Shown: positions 1 to 9,160, numbered from the stretch's first letter. The stretch is DNA of 64,000 nucleotides from Caenimonas soli (GCF_013155545.1 NZ_JABJVV010000006.1:248001-312000), one strand, 5' to 3'. Program-made: numbers and translations. The notes: a model not told the origin generated them from the sequence alone.

Positions 1-944
1 ACGAGATCTACAAGCTGATGAAGTTCGCGATGAACGGCAAGGCCTTCCGCGAGAACTACGCCAAGGTCAAGACCGAGCCGGGCGCGCTGTGGCAGGACAT
101 CCGCGGCGTCAGCGGCGAAACCTACACCTGGCCCAAGAGCACCTACATCGCGCAGCCGCCGTTCTTCGAGGACTTCACGCTGGAACCGGCCGCCGCGGCC
201 GGTGAGGTGTCGGTCCGTGAGGCCCGCGTCATGGCGCTGTTCGGCGACTCGATCACCACCGATCACATCTCGCCGGCCGGCTCCATCAAGGAAAGCTCGC
301 CGGCCGGGCAGTGGCTGCTGGCCAACGGCGTGAAGAAGCCCGACTTCAACAGCTACGGCGCCCGCCGCGGCAACCACGAGGTGATGATGCGCGGCACTTT
401 CGCCAACGTGCGTATCAAGAACCTGATGATTCCGGCCGGCCCCGACGGCTCGCGGGAGGAGGGCGGGATGACGCTCTACCGCGATCCCGACGGCCGCCCC
501 TGGAAGATGTTCATCTACGACGCCGCCATGAAGTACATCTCCGAGGGCAGGCCCACGGTGATCTTCGCCGGCGAGGAGTACGGCACCGGTTCATCGCGCG
601 ACTGGGCCGCCAAGGGCACCCAGCTGCTGGGTATCAAGGCCGTGGTCGCGAGGAGCTTCGAGCGCATCCACCGCAGCAACCTGGTGGGCATGGGCGTGCT
701 GCCTTTGCAGTTCAAGGGGAGCGACACCTGGCAGACGCTGCGGTTGAACGGCGAGGAATTGGTCGACGTCATCCCCGATCCCATGTTGCGGCCGCAAAGC
801 GACGCGACTCTGGTGGTGACGCGGCCCGACGGCAGCCGCCAGGAGCTCACTGTGACGCTGCGCATCGACACGCCCATCGAAGTGGACTATTACCGGCACG
901 GCGGGATTCTTCCCTTCGTGCTCAGGCAGTTGCTTGCGGCCTGA
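1..944 (+). CDS. acnA: Aconitate hydratase, C-terminal part (gene cut by window start)
   Basis: This is the last ~314 residues of an aconitase, which interconverts citrate and isocitrate through cis-aconitate in the TCA cycle. The frame is open from base 3, so the 5' part lies outside the window. The visible part holds the end of the catalytic core and the swivel domain. It carries the [13 protein letters not shown] segment (about residue 77 of the part shown), the [13 protein letters not shown] segment and the [15 protein letters not shown] loop with the substrate-binding SRDW arginine. The SRDWAAKG form fits AcnA/IRP-type rather than AcnB. An AcnD-type 2-methylcitrate enzyme cannot be excluded without the N-terminus. 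A 125-base gap separates it from the next gene. Confidence 0.93.
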   Translation, partial: EIYKLMKFAMNGKAFRENYAKVKTEPGALWQDIRGVSGETYTWPKSTYIAQPPFFEDFTLEPAAAAGEVSVREARVMALFGDSITTDHISPAGSIKESSPAGQWLLANGVKKPDFNSYGARRGNHEVMMRGTFANVRIKNLMIPAGPDGSREEGGMTLYRDPDGRPWKMFIYDAAMKYISEGRPTVIFAGEEYGTGSSRDWAAKGTQLLGIKAVVARSFERIHRSNLVGMGVLPLQFKGSDTWQTLRLNGEELVDVIPDPMLRPQSDATLVVTRPDGSRQELTVTLRIDTPIEVDYYRHGGILPFVLRQLLAA

Positions 945-1069
945 GGGATTGCATTGGTAGTATCATAAGATTGGATCGGGCGGCAAGCGCAGTGCTGCGT
1001 CCGGGACAATGGCATTACCCACAATCACGAGGCCCTCCCCGAGATGGGCCCATTCCTGAGGAGTTCGAA

Positions 1070-1891
1070 ATGAAGAAGTTTTCAGCGGCGCTCGCCGCCG
1101 TGTTCGCGTGCGCGTCGATTCCCTGCACGGCGATGGTGTTTGCGGTGAACGAGGGCGCGACGTACCGGGTGTCCGAAGCTGACATCCAGCAGAAATACAA
1201 GCCGGTGGCCGACGACCTCTCCAAGCTGCTGGGGCAGAAGGTCACCATCGTCTCCGTGCCTGAATACAAGACCATGGCCGAGGGGCTGGCAGCCGGGCGC
1301 TACGACCTGGCGTACATCCATCCTTCGCACGTTGCGCTGAATGGCATGGCCGCCAACGGCTACCAGCTGGTGGCGTTGACCAAGGGCTTCACCGATTACC
1401 GTGCCCATTTCCTGGTGCGCGCCGATTCTCCAGTTCGCGCCTTGGCCGATCTCAAGAGCAAGAAGGTCGGCATTCCCTCCCCCGATTCGATCACTTCCGT
1501 GCTCGCTCGCACCACCCTGCGCGAGTCCTTGAAAGAAGGCGCGGAGACCGTGGCCTATGTCCCCACGCGCTATCAGGACGCAATCCCTTTCATGGTCGAA
1601 CATGGGCTGGTGGATGTCGGCGTGACCGGCTCGGACGCCGTAGCCAAGGCCTGGACCGCCGCCGGCGGCAAGATCGCTTTCTCCAGCAAGACCGTTCCGG
1701 TGAAGTTGCTCCTGGCGGCCAAGCAGGTCAAGGCGGACGAACTGGCCGCGATGCAGGGCTATTTTGTCGGGCTGGACCAGAGCGACAAGGGCCGGCGAAC
1801 ATTGGAAACCATCGAGAAAAAGGGTTTCGTGTCGTTCGACGGGGAAGCCCTGACCGCCGTCAACCGCTGGATCGCCACCGGCGTGAAGTGA
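1070..1891 (+). CDS. Phosphate/phosphonate-type ABC transporter substrate-binding protein (PhnD-like)
   Basis: This 273-residue protein starts with a Sec signal peptide (Lys-Lys, then a hydrophobic stretch, cleavage probably near residue 25). The mature part looks like the PhnD/phosphate-phosphite-phosphonate periplasmic binding family. It has the AVNEGATYRV opening, the YDLAYIHPSHV segment, the LKSKKVGIPSPDSIT hinge segment and the VDVGVTGSDAVAKAW segment. The start at 1070 is supported by a GAGGAG ribosome site about 8 bases upstream; the same frame is open further 5' but that part overlaps acnA. No permease or ATPase gene lies beside it, so it is an orphan binding protein. The ligand is unknown and could be something other than phosphonate. 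Confidence 0.83.
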   Translation: MKKFSAALAAVFACASIPCTAMVFAVNEGATYRVSEADIQQKYKPVADDLSKLLGQKVTIVSVPEYKTMAEGLAAGRYDLAYIHPSHVALNGMAANGYQLVALTKGFTDYRAHFLVRADSPVRALADLKSKKVGIPSPDSITSVLARTTLRESLKEGAETVAYVPTRYQDAIPFMVEHGLVDVGVTGSDAVAKAWTAAGGKIAFSSKTVPVKLLLAAKQVKADELAAMQGYFVGLDQSDKGRRTLETIEKKGFVSFDGEALTAVNRWIATGVK

Positions 1892-1939
1892 GCGTGTTCG
1901 AGCGCGCCCTGCGCGCCCAGCCGGGGCAGAATCGGGCCC

Positions 1940-3118
1940 ATGACAAAACAGGCGTTGGTTGCGGGTGGAGGCATAGGCGGCCTGGCCGCGGCGCTGGCAT
2001 GCACTCGCGCAGGCTGGGAGGTGCGGCTCTATGAACAGGCGCCCGCATTCAGCGAGGTGGGTGCGGGCATCCAGCTGGGCCCGAACGCGACCCGCGTCCT
2101 GACAGCTTGGGGCCTCGGAGGAGCACTGGCTGCCATCGCCGCTATTCCGCAGCGATTGGCGGCGCGCAGTGCGATCGACGGCACCGAGCTGGCGGCAATG
2201 CGCCTGGGCGCGTCGTTCAGTAAACGCTACGACGCGCCTTATGCCACTTTGCACCGCGCCGACTTGCAAGGCCTGCTGTTGGGCGCCGCGCGCGAAGCGA
2301 GCGTCCATCTCAGGCTATCCGCCCAGGTGACGGCGACGCAAGACACCGGGGAGGCTGTGCGCCTGCGCGTGGGCGCTGGCCATTTTGAAGTGGAGGGGGA
2401 TGCCCTGGTGGGCGCGGACGGGCTTTGGAGCGCTGTGCGCGGGCACGTTTTTGCCGACGCACCCCCTGCCGCAACCGGACACCTTGCGTACCGCTCACTC
2501 GTCCTGCAGCGAGAGCTGCCCGCGGCCCTGCGTAGCCAGGACGTCACCGTCTGGCTGGGACCGCGCATGCACCTGGTGGCATATCCGGTCAGCGCCGGTG
2601 AGCGGCTCAACGTGGTGGCGATCGTCCAGGGCGGCGCGTCCGGGTCGGCGCGCGACTGGGACCAGGCGGCTGTGGCCGCCGAACTGTATGCCGCCGCGGG
2701 CCCGCTGTGCGCGCCGCTGCGGGACCTCGTGCAGGCCATGCCGCATTGGCGGCTGTGGGCCTTGTACGACCGGCCCCCTATGCGCGGGCCCGATGAGTTG
2801 GCGCGTGGCCGGATCGCGTTGCTGGGCGACGCGGCGCACCCGATGCGCCCCTATCTGGCGCAGGGCGCGGCGATGGCCATTGAAGATGCGGCGGAGCTGG
2901 GCCGCGTCCTGGCCATGTCGGCGGACGTGCGGCTGGAAGTGCCGCTGGCGCTGCGCCGCTACGCATTGAACCGCTGGGAGCGCTGCGCGCGCACGCAGGC
3001 TCGCGCCCGGCGAAACGGACGGGTCTTCCACGCCACAGGTTTGTTGCAGCGCGGCCGGGACCTGGCCCTGCGGCTGCTCGGCGAGCGGTTGTTGGACCAG
3101 CCCTGGCTGTATCGCTGA
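1940..3118 (+). CDS. FAD-dependent aromatic-ring monooxygenase (salicylate hydroxylase/UbiH-like)
   Basis: This 392-residue protein is a class A flavoprotein monooxygenase, which uses NAD(P)H and O2 to hydroxylate an aromatic ring. It shows the N-terminal Rossmann GGGIGG motif (about residues 9-14), the DG motif in VGADGLWSAVRG (about 153-163) and the FAD-ribityl GD motif in LLGDAAHPMRPYLAQGAA (about 293-310). Length and motif order match salicylate 1-monooxygenase and 3-hydroxybenzoate 6-hydroxylase relatives. Its stop codon abuts the stop codon of convergent kynA with no gap. A role on a kynurenine- or anthranilate-derived aromatic is tempting, but the gene is not in the kyn operon, so the substrate stays open. 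Confidence 0.85.
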   Translation: MTKQALVAGGGIGGLAAALACTRAGWEVRLYEQAPAFSEVGAGIQLGPNATRVLTAWGLGGALAAIAAIPQRLAARSAIDGTELAAMRLGASFSKRYDAPYATLHRADLQGLLLGAAREASVHLRLSAQVTATQDTGEAVRLRVGAGHFEVEGDALVGADGLWSAVRGHVFADAPPAATGHLAYRSLVLQRELPAALRSQDVTVWLGPRMHLVAYPVSAGERLNVVAIVQGGASGSARDWDQAAVAAELYAAAGPLCAPLRDLVQAMPHWRLWALYDRPPMRGPDELARGRIALLGDAAHPMRPYLAQGAAMAIEDAAELGRVLAMSADVRLEVPLALRRYALNRWERCARTQARARRNGRVFHATGLLQRGRDLALRLLGERLLDQPWLYR

Positions 3119-3964
3119 TTAGAGGTCGGTGCGCAGTTTCCAGATTTCCGGGAACAGCACCACGTCCAGCATCTTGCGCAGATAGCTCACGCCGCCGGTG
3201 CCGCCGGTGCCGCGCTTGAAACCGATGACGCGCTCGACGGTCGTGACATGGCGGAAGCGCCAGAGCCGGAAGGCGTCCTCCAGGTCCGTGAGCTCCTCGC
3301 CGAGTTGATAGAGGTCCCAGTGGTGATCGGGATCGCGATACACGACCAGCCATGCCTGTTCGACTTCCAGGCTCTCGACGTAGGGCTGCGTCCAATCACG
3401 TTGCGTGTGGGTCGCAGGAACCGCCAGGCCGCGGGCAGCCAATAGCCTCAAGGCCTCGTCGTACAGGGAGGGAGATTCATAGGCCGCCTGCACCTGGGCC
3501 AGCAGGTCCGGCCGGTGCGCATGGGGCTGCAGCATCGCCGCGTTCTTGTTGCCCAGCGCGAACTCGATGCAGCGGTATTGCGCGCTCTGGAAACCGCTGG
3601 AGCTGCCCAGGTAGGGCCGGATGGCGCTGTACTCGGGGGGCGTCATGGTCGCCAGCACGTCCCAGGCATGAACCAACTGTTCCATGATGCGCGACACCCG
3701 CGCCAGCATCTTGAATGCGCTGCCCAACTCATCGCGCGCGATCGCGGAGATGGCGGCGCGTAACTCGTGCAGCATGAGCTTCATCCACAGCTCGCTGGTC
3801 TGGTGCTGGATGATGAACAACATCTCGTTGTGGTCCGGCGAGAGGGGCTTCTGCGCATTGAGGATGGCGTCGAGCTGCAGGTAGTCGGCGTAGCTCATGG
3901 ACTTGCTGAAGTCCAGCTGGGCCTTTTCGTCCCGGACGATGTCCTCGGGTTTGCGTGGTTCCAT
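3119..3964 (-). CDS. kynA: Tryptophan 2,3-dioxygenase
   Basis: This 281-residue heme enzyme opens the indole ring of L-tryptophan to N-formylkynurenine, the first step of the kynurenine pathway. Family landmarks are the [12 protein letters not shown] opening, [19 protein letters not shown] (about residues 44-62, holding the substrate-site histidine region) and, near the C-terminus, [19 protein letters not shown] followed by the glycine-rich GTGGTGG loop. Length agrees with bacterial TDO. The gene is the last of kynB-kynU-kynA, with 1 base between the kynU stop and its ATG. It ends flush against the convergent flavin monooxygenase. Confidence 0.97.
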   Translation of the reverse strand: MEPRKPEDIVRDEKAQLDFSKSMSYADYLQLDAILNAQKPLSPDHNEMLFIIQHQTSELWMKLMLHELRAAISAIARDELGSAFKMLARVSRIMEQLVHAWDVLATMTPPEYSAIRPYLGSSSGFQSAQYRCIEFALGNKNAAMLQPHAHRPDLLAQVQAAYESPSLYDEALRLLAARGLAVPATHTQRDWTQPYVESLEVEQAWLVVYRDPDHHWDLYQLGEELTDLEDAFRLWRFRHVTTVERVIGFKRGTGGTGGVSYLRKMLDVVLFPEIWKLRTDL

Positions 3965-3965
3965 G

Positions 3966-5237
3966 TCAGGTCACCGCATGTTTCTGGTTGAACTCGGGGC
4001 GCTGCCACTCGCCGGAATCGAGCACCTGCTTGAGATGCTCGACCGCCTGCCATGCGTCCTCGAAACCGATGTACAAGGGCGTGAAGCCGAAGCGCAGGAT
4101 GTCGGCTTGCATGGCATCGCCGGCCCGGTAGTCGCCGATGACGCCGCGCGCGATGAGCGCCTGCACGATGGCATAGGCGCCTTCGGCTCGGGTCAGGCAA
4201 ACCTGCGAGCCGCGCTGGGCGTGCTCGCGCGGTGTCGCCAGACTGAGGCCTTGGCCGGCGCAGCGTTCCTCGACGAGCCGGATGAAAAGGTCGGTCAATG
4301 CCAGCGACTTGGTCCGCAGGGCCGCCATGCCGCCCAATGCTTGCGTGGCGAGCACGGCGTCGAGTCCGCATTCCAGCGCCGCCATGCTGAGGATGGGCTG
4401 CGTGCCGCACAGGTAGCGGGCAATGCCGGCGGCAGGGCGGTACTCGGGCGTGAATTCGAACGGTGCCGCATGGCCCCACCAGCCGGCTAATGGTTGCTCG
4501 AAGCGGTCCAGGTGGCGCGGATGCGCCCAGACGAAAGCCGGCGCGCCGGGGCCGCCATTCAGGTATTTGTAGCCGCAGCCGATCGCGAAGTCCGCGTCGG
4601 CGCCGTGCAGGTCCACCGGCACGGCACCAGCGCTGTGGGCCAGGTCCCATACCGCGAGCGCGCCCGCCCGGTGTGCGGCTTGCGTCACGGCGCTCATGTC
4701 GTGCATGGCGCCCGTGCGGTAATTGACATGGGTGAGCATGAGCACCGCGGTGTCGGCGCCCAGCGCGGCTTCGATGCCTTCGTCGTCGACCAGTTGCAGT
4801 CTGTAGCCGCGCTCCTTGCAGAGGGCCTGGGCGATATACAGGTCGGTCGGGAAGTTGCTCCGCTCGCTGACCACCACCCTGCGACTCGGCGCCCTCTCGT
4901 GCGCGATGCGCAGCGCCGCACTGAGCACCTTGTAGAGATTGATCGAGGTGCTGTCGGTCGCCACGACTTCACCCGACCTGGCCCCCACTAGTTTCGCAAT
5001 CTTGTCGCCCAGGCGTTGCGGCAGTTCGAACCAGCCCGCGCTGTTCCATGAGCGGATCAGGCCCTGGCCCCATTCCTGGCTTATGGCCTGGGCCACCCGC
5101 TGGGCCGTGGCCTTGGGCAGCACGCCCAGCGAATTGCCGTCCAGGTAGATCACGCCTTCGGGCAGCGTGAACAGGTCGCGCAGTTGGCGCAGCGGGTCTT
5201 GCGCGTCCATCGCGCGGCAGTCTTGCAAGCTCGTCAT
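3966..5237 (-). CDS. kynU: Kynureninase
   Basis: This 423-residue PLP enzyme cleaves L-kynurenine to anthranilate and alanine. Visible features are [12 protein letters not shown] (about residues 31-42), the PLP-contact segment [17 protein letters not shown] and the cofactor lysine in [12 protein letters not shown] (about residue 224). A C-terminal domain ends with [16 protein letters not shown]. The start overlaps the kynB stop by 4 bases, consistent with translational coupling. Together with kynB and kynA it gives tryptophan to anthranilate. No anthranilate-degrading genes are in view. Confidence 0.97.
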   Translation of the reverse strand: MTSLQDCRAMDAQDPLRQLRDLFTLPEGVIYLDGNSLGVLPKATAQRVAQAISQEWGQGLIRSWNSAGWFELPQRLGDKIAKLVGARSGEVVATDSTSINLYKVLSAALRIAHERAPSRRVVVSERSNFPTDLYIAQALCKERGYRLQLVDDEGIEAALGADTAVLMLTHVNYRTGAMHDMSAVTQAAHRAGALAVWDLAHSAGAVPVDLHGADADFAIGCGYKYLNGGPGAPAFVWAHPRHLDRFEQPLAGWWGHAAPFEFTPEYRPAAGIARYLCGTQPILSMAALECGLDAVLATQALGGMAALRTKSLALTDLFIRLVEERCAGQGLSLATPREHAQRGSQVCLTRAEGAYAIVQALIARGVIGDYRAGDAMQADILRFGFTPLYIGFEDAWQAVEHLKQVLDSGEWQRPEFNQKHAVT

Positions 5238-5860
5238 AGTTGGCGCAACACGGCTCGAACTGGGGAAGCGTCGGCCGTCGTGAGTTTCAGGGGCAGGGCG
5301 ATCAGCTCGTAGTCGCCCTCGGGCACGTCATCGAGCACCAGGTTCTCCAGCACGCGCAGGCCCAGCCGGCGAATCACCTGGTGGCAGTCCAGGGTCTTGC
5401 TTTCGGCGGGATCGATGCTGGCCGTGTCGATGCCCACCAGCTTCACGCCGAGGGTCGCGAGTTTTTCTATCGTCTCTGGGGCGTAAGCCGCAAGCTCATC
5501 GTCCCAGCGATCGACAGGCATGCGCTCATAGGTGCGCACCAGCACACGCGGCGGCAGCTCGCGCACGGCGTGTTGCAGGTGTTCCCATTGCACCAGGGGC
5601 CCCCGGCCAATGGCGTGGATCACGCGGCAGGGGCCCAGGTAGGGCGCCAGGTCCACGGTCCCGATCGAAGCACCCTCGGGGTCGTAGTGCAGCGGCGCAT
5701 CCGCGTGGGCGCCGATATGCGGCGACAGCGTGATGCGGCTCACGTTCACCGGGCAGCCGGGAGCGAGCGTGGCCGACCACTCCTGCTCGTAAGGCGTGTC
5801 GCCGGGAAATACCGGCGAGCCGGGCGCCACCGGGGGCGAGATATCCCAGATCCTTTTCAT
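5234..5860 (-). CDS. kynB: Arylformamidase (kynurenine formamidase, KynB type)
   Basis: This 208-residue metal-dependent hydrolase converts N-formylkynurenine to kynurenine and formate. The cyclase-fold metal site is visible as [12 protein letters not shown] (about residues 48-59). [17 protein letters not shown] near the N-terminus and [14 protein letters not shown] are also typical of bacterial KynB. It is the first gene of the kynBUA operon. The 165 bases upstream, shared with a divergent LexA-controlled gene, contain two inverted repeats that could be its operator. No Lrp-type KynR regulator gene is adjacent here. Confidence 0.96.
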   Translation of the reverse strand: MKRIWDISPPVAPGSPVFPGDTPYEQEWSATLAPGCPVNVSRITLSPHIGAHADAPLHYDPEGASIGTVDLAPYLGPCRVIHAIGRGPLVQWEHLQHAVRELPPRVLVRTYERMPVDRWDDELAAYAPETIEKLATLGVKLVGIDTASIDPAESKTLDCHQVIRRLGLRVLENLVLDDVPEGDYELIALPLKLTTADASPVRAVLRQL

Positions 5861-5915
5861 GGAAGAAAGTGTGCGCCGCGGCGCGCCTGCGTGGTGTCGG
5901 TTAATTCCAACAGCA

Positions 5916-5958
5916 CCTCAAAAGTTGAGGCTTCAAGCATCGGGGCTGAGTCAACCCC
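5916..5958. promoter_or_regulatory. Two inverted repeats in the kynB upstream region (candidate operator)
   Basis: CCTCAA-AAG-TTGAGG at 5916-5930 is a perfect 6-bp inverted repeat. GGGGCTGAGTCAACCCC at 5942-5958 is an imperfect palindrome with one mismatch. Both lie between divergent kynB and the LexA-box gene, 56 and 82 bases from the kynB start. The kyn genes of other bacteria are often controlled by a kynurenine-responsive Lrp-type protein. Linking these repeats to such a regulator is inference. Confidence 0.4.
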
Positions 5959-5985
5959 GGTCGAGACTGGCGCGTTGCTTCGTAA

Positions 5986-6001
5986 CTGTATATAAATACA
6001 G
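5986..6001 (+). promoter_or_regulatory. LexA (SOS) box
   Basis: CTGTATATAAATACAG matches the CTG-N10-CAG LexA consensus with an alternating AT core and only one departure from the perfect CTGTATATATATACAG. It lies 24 bases upstream of the ATG at 6026. It would cover the promoter, since TTGCTT (5975-5980) and TACAGT (5997-6002) are spaced 16 bases apart. A repressor bound here should block the downstream gene until DNA damage. Confidence 0.85.
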
Positions 6002-6025
6002 TACATCCACTTCACAGGAGGAATC

Positions 6026-6388
6026 ATGGAACTGCAAGCAGCGCACCAGATCATCGACACCCTGGCCCAGGGCGTCCACCCCGTCACTGGCGAAGCCATG
6101 CCCGAGGACAGCCCTTACAACGCGCCCCCGGTGATCCGCGCGTTGTTCGCGGTTTCGCAGGCGCTGCAGGGCAAGCCAGCCCGGGTGCGGCGCGAATTGC
6201 CGCCCAATGCGGGCAAGCCCTGGTCGGCGGAAGAGGACGCCAAGCTGGGCGGCGCATTTGCCGCCGGGGTGGAACTGAAGCAGCTGGCCCTGGACATGGG
6301 CCGCACGCCGTTTGCCGTGGAAACGCGGCTGATCAAGCTCGGCAAGCTGCCACCGCGGGTGGGGCGTTTTGGTGCCCCGGCGGATTGA
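6026..6388 (+). CDS. Small SOS-controlled protein with Myb/SANT-like segment, function unknown
   Basis: This 120-residue soluble protein has no signal peptide. The N-terminal half (to about residue 60) is predicted helical. The C-terminal half reads GKPWSAEEDAKLGGAFAAGV then a second helix pair ending LIKLGKLPPR. This PWSxEEDxxL pattern resembles the tryptophan-anchored helix-turn-helix of Myb/SANT or Gcr-type DNA-binding domains, so DNA binding is plausible but unproven. The start is supported by a strong AGGAGG 4-5 bases upstream. The LexA box directly upstream implies induction by DNA damage. The gene stands alone between divergent kynB and convergent argF. I do not recognise a characterised homologue. 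Confidence 0.85.
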   Translation: MELQAAHQIIDTLAQGVHPVTGEAMPEDSPYNAPPVIRALFAVSQALQGKPARVRRELPPNAGKPWSAEEDAKLGGAFAAGVELKQLALDMGRTPFAVETRLIKLGKLPPRVGRFGAPAD

Positions 6389-6403
6389 CGCCCGCAGCGC
6401 CTG

Positions 6404-7321
6404 TCAGGCTACCTTGCCCAGCAGAAGGTATTCCATGAGTGCCTTCTGCGCGTGCATGCGGTTCTCGGCTTCGTCCCACACCACGGACTGGGGCCCGTCG
6501 ATCACGTCGGCCTCGACTTCCTCGCCGCGGTGGGCGGGCAGGCAGTGCATGAAGAGGGCGTCGGCCTTGGCGATGCGCATCATCTCGCTGTCGACGCACC
6601 ATTCCGCGAAAGCTTTCTTGCGCTCTTCGTTCTCGGCCTCGTAGCCCATGCTGGTCCACACGTCGGTGGTCACCAGATCGGCGCCCCGGCAGGCGTCCAT
6701 GGGGTCCTTGAAGACCTTGTAGCTCTGGCTGCTGCGGATGCCGGCAACGGCCTGGTCCACTTCGTAACCGCTGGGCGTGCTCAGGTGGACGGTGAAGCCG
6801 AGCAGATCAGCGGCCTGCAACCAGGTGTTGGCCATGTTGTTGCCGTCGCCCACCCAGGCGACTGTCTTGCCCTTGATCGAGCCCCTGTGCTCGATGAAGG
6901 TGAAGATGTCCGCCAGGATCTGGCACGGATGAAACTCATTCGTCAGGCCGTTGATCACGGGCACGCGCGAGTATTGGGCGAAGCGCTCGATGCGGTCCTG
7001 GCCGAAGGTCCTGATCATCACGATGTCCACCATGCGGCTGATCACGCGGGCCGTGTCCTCGATCGGCTCGGCCCGGCCCAGTTGGCTATCGGTGGTGGTG
7101 AGGTTGAGGACGCTGCCGCCCATCTGGTACATGCCCGCCTCGAAGCTCACGCGGGTACGCGTCGAGGCTTTCTCGAAGATCATCGCCAGCGTGCGGTCCG
7201 CCAGTGGGTGGTACTTCTCGTACGCCTTGAACTTCTTCTTGATGACGGCCGCGCGCTCGAAGACCCAGGCGTATTCGTCCGCCGTCAGGTCGCTGAACTG
7301 GAGGTAGTGCTGGAGGGCCAT
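6404..7321 (-). CDS. argF: Ornithine carbamoyltransferase
   Basis: This 305-residue enzyme makes citrulline from ornithine and carbamoyl phosphate in arginine biosynthesis. Motifs seen are the carbamoyl-phosphate-binding KASTRTRVSFE (about residues 50-60), HPCQILAD (about 133-140) and the ornithine-site HCLPAHRGEEVE near residue 262. I chose the ATG at 7321 (MALQHYLQF). A GTG at 7327 would add two residues and overlap the argD stop by 4 bases; neither has a clear ribosome site, so coupling from argD is likely. It forms an argD-argF operon. Confidence 0.97.
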   Translation of the reverse strand: MALQHYLQFSDLTADEYAWVFERAAVIKKKFKAYEKYHPLADRTLAMIFEKASTRTRVSFEAGMYQMGGSVLNLTTTDSQLGRAEPIEDTARVISRMVDIVMIRTFGQDRIERFAQYSRVPVINGLTNEFHPCQILADIFTFIEHRGSIKGKTVAWVGDGNNMANTWLQAADLLGFTVHLSTPSGYEVDQAVAGIRSSQSYKVFKDPMDACRGADLVTTDVWTSMGYEAENEERKKAFAEWCVDSEMMRIAKADALFMHCLPAHRGEEVEADVIDGPQSVVWDEAENRMHAQKALMEYLLLGKVA

Positions 7322-7323
7322 GG

Positions 7324-8517
7324 TCACTGCGAGAGGAATTCGCGAACCAGCGGCGCGAGCAGGGCGACGATCTCATCGGCGTCGGCCTCGGTCAGGATCA
7401 GCGGCGGTACCAGGCGGATCACGTTATCGGCCGTGACGCTGATCAGCAGGCCCTTGTCGGCGGCGCGCTGCGTCAGCACGCCGCAGGGCTTGTCCAGCTC
7501 GATGCCCAGCATCAAGCCCTGGCCACGGATCTCGGTCACGCCCTTCAGGCCGCCCAGCTCGCGCGCCAGCGCTCCCTTGAGGTGGGCACCGACCCGCGCT
7601 GCGTTGTCCAGCAGACCCTCTTCTTCCATGATGCGGATGGTCTCGATCCCCGCGCGCATGGCCAGCGGATTGCCGCCGAAAGTCGTGCCGTGGTTGCCGG
7701 GCTGGAAGATGTTGGCGGCCTTGGGCCCGGCCACCACCGCGCCGACCGGCACGCCCGAGCCCAGGCCCTTGGCCAGCGGCATCACGTCCGGCTTGATGCC
7801 GGCCCATTGGTAGGCGAACCATTTGCCGGTGCGGCCCATGCCGCACTGCACTTCGTCGATCATGAGCAGCCATTCGCGCTGGTCGCACACCTGCCGCACC
7901 TGCTGCAGGTATTCGATGCGCATCGGGTTGACGCCGCCTTCACCCTGGATGGTTTCGAAGAACACCGCCACCACGTTCTTGTTGCCCTCGGTCGCGGCCT
8001 TGAGCGCTTCGATGTCATTGAGCGGAACGCGAATGAAGCCTTCGACCAGCGGGCCGAAGCCCTTCTGTACCTTCTCGTTGCCGGTGGCCGAGAGCGTGGC
8101 GATGCTGCGGCCGTGGAAGGCCTTCTCGTACACCACGATCTCCGGGCGCTCTATGCCCCGGTCGTGGCCGTACTTGCGCGCCAGCTTGATCGCCGCTTCG
8201 TTGGCCTCCAGGCCGGTGCAGCAGAAAAAGGCATTGGTCAGCCCCGACAGTTCCACCAGCTTGGCCGCCAGCTTTTCCTGGTTGGGCACGTGGTAGTAGT
8301 TGGAGCTGTGGATGATCTTGGCGATCTGGTCCTGCAGGGCAGGGACCAGCTTGGGGTGGTTGTGGCCCAGCGTATTGACGGCGATGCCACCCAATGCGTC
8401 GAGGTACTGCTTGCCGTTCACGTCCCACACTCGGACCCCCTGGCCATGCGACAGCGCAATGGGCACCCGGCCGTAGGTGTTCATGGTGTGGGGCGACGAA
8501 GCCTCGATCATTGCCAT
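7324..8517 (-). CDS. argD: Acetylornithine aminotransferase
   Basis: This 397-residue class III PLP aminotransferase converts N-acetylglutamate semialdehyde to N-acetylornithine and may also serve lysine synthesis. Landmarks are GGIAVNTLGHNHPKL, CCTGLEANEAAIKLARKYG, the DEVQCGMGRTGKWFAYQ segment and the PLP lysine in PLAKGLGSGVPVG (about residue 250). It precedes argF in an operon. The 5' leader (8518-8580) has a TTGGAGAT ribosome site, a small hairpin GGCTCA/TGAGCC at 8541-8559 and a TAAAAT box at 8571-8576. The gene diverges from the DUF3579 gene. Confidence 0.96.
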   Translation of the reverse strand: MAMIEASSPHTMNTYGRVPIALSHGQGVRVWDVNGKQYLDALGGIAVNTLGHNHPKLVPALQDQIAKIIHSSNYYHVPNQEKLAAKLVELSGLTNAFFCCTGLEANEAAIKLARKYGHDRGIERPEIVVYEKAFHGRSIATLSATGNEKVQKGFGPLVEGFIRVPLNDIEALKAATEGNKNVVAVFFETIQGEGGVNPMRIEYLQQVRQVCDQREWLLMIDEVQCGMGRTGKWFAYQWAGIKPDVMPLAKGLGSGVPVGAVVAGPKAANIFQPGNHGTTFGGNPLAMRAGIETIRIMEEEGLLDNAARVGAHLKGALARELGGLKGVTEIRGQGLMLGIELDKPCGVLTQRAADKGLLISVTADNVIRLVPPLILTEADADEIVALLAPLVREFLSQ

Positions 8518-8647
8518 TTAAGAGATCTCCAAAAAAATTCGGCTCAACGCGAGTGAGCCGTTGAGGCCCGATTTTAGGCACAGAGGTTGCGCGCGTTGTT
8601 TGACAATTCCGCATCACTGCGATGCGCCGTGACAGCTGGCTGAAAGT

Positions 8648-8674
8648 TTGATCAGGTCTTATATAAGATATAAT
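8648..8674 (+). promoter_or_regulatory. Probable sigma-70 promoter for the DUF3579 gene
   Basis: A perfect TATAAT at 8669-8674 lies in an AT-rich patch that stands out from the GC-rich surroundings. A TTGATC at 8648-8653 gives a short 15-base spacer; TTTGAT one base upstream gives 16. Transcription would start near 8681, about 55 bases before the ATG at 8736. Confidence 0.6.
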
Positions 8675-8735
8675 ACTTGTGCACTGCAGCAGTGGGCGAT
8701 CCCCGGGCCCGCGGTGCCAAAAACCAACTACACCA

Positions 8736-9050
8736 ATGGTTTCGAGCAGCGCCAAAGAAGTCTTCATCCTCGGGCAAACTCGCGCCGGCAAGATCTTCCG
8801 CCCCAGTGACTGGGCGGAGCGGCTGGCCGGGGTCATGAGCTCGTTCCGCCCCGGCGGCGCCCAACCCGGCAGCCACCTCAGCTATTCCCCCTGGTGCATT
8901 CCCACCCTGATCGGTGGCGTCAAGGCCGTCGTCGTCAACAGCGAACTGCGCAACCTCGAGCCCATGGCCTGGGATTTCGTGCTGAATTTCGCCAAGGACA
9001 ACGACCTGCAGGTGGCCGAGGCCTGCCTCCTCCCTGATCCGCCCAAGTAG
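8736..9050 (+). CDS. DUF3579 family protein
   Basis: This 104-residue soluble protein matches the DUF3579 pattern widespread in betaproteobacteria: VFILGQTRAGKIFRPSDWAERLAG, then a GSHLSYSPWCIPT segment and LRNLEPMAWDFVLNFAKDND. Function is unknown. I chose the ATG at 8736. The frame is open to 8679, but those extra residues (Cys/Pro/Arg-rich) look non-conserved and would begin only 5 bases after the promoter -10 box. It lies between the divergent argDF operon and the convergent rpsT, with a bidirectional terminator after it. Confidence 0.86.
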   Translation: MVSSSAKEVFILGQTRAGKIFRPSDWAERLAGVMSSFRPGGAQPGSHLSYSPWCIPTLIGGVKAVVVNSELRNLEPMAWDFVLNFAKDNDLQVAEACLLPDPPK

Positions 9051-9056
9051 CGCCCA

Positions 9057-9095
9057 AAAGCAAAAAAGCCGTCTTGCGACGGCTTTTTTGCTTTT
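9057..9095. terminator. Bidirectional Rho-independent terminator
   Basis: A near-perfect stem pairs AAAGC-AAAAAA-GCCGTC with GACGGC-TTTTTT-GCTTT around the loop TTGC (9074-9077). A-rich and T-rich flanks on both sides let it end transcription from the DUF3579 gene (plus) and from rpsT (minus). Confidence 0.9.
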
Positions 9096-9160
9096 GCTGG
9101 CAGCGCACCCGTTTCAAACGGCGCAGGCCTTTCGAGCCTGCGGGCTGTTTGCCTGAAAGG

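Noticed and set aside
1082..2308. 408-residue open frame on the minus strand
   Set aside because: It lies antisense to the phosphonate-type binding protein and the monooxygenase, both of which have clear motifs; its composition (Gln/Arg/His-rich) is that of a GC-rich shadow.
6452..7813. 453-residue plus-strand frame over argF/argD
   Set aside because: It is antisense to two certain arginine genes and has no recognisable domain.
8541..8559. GGCTCA/TGAGCC hairpin in the argD leader as a possible arginine attenuator or riboswitch
   Set aside because: The stem is only 6 bp, with no leader peptide and no alternative pairing; kept only as a note in the argD entry.
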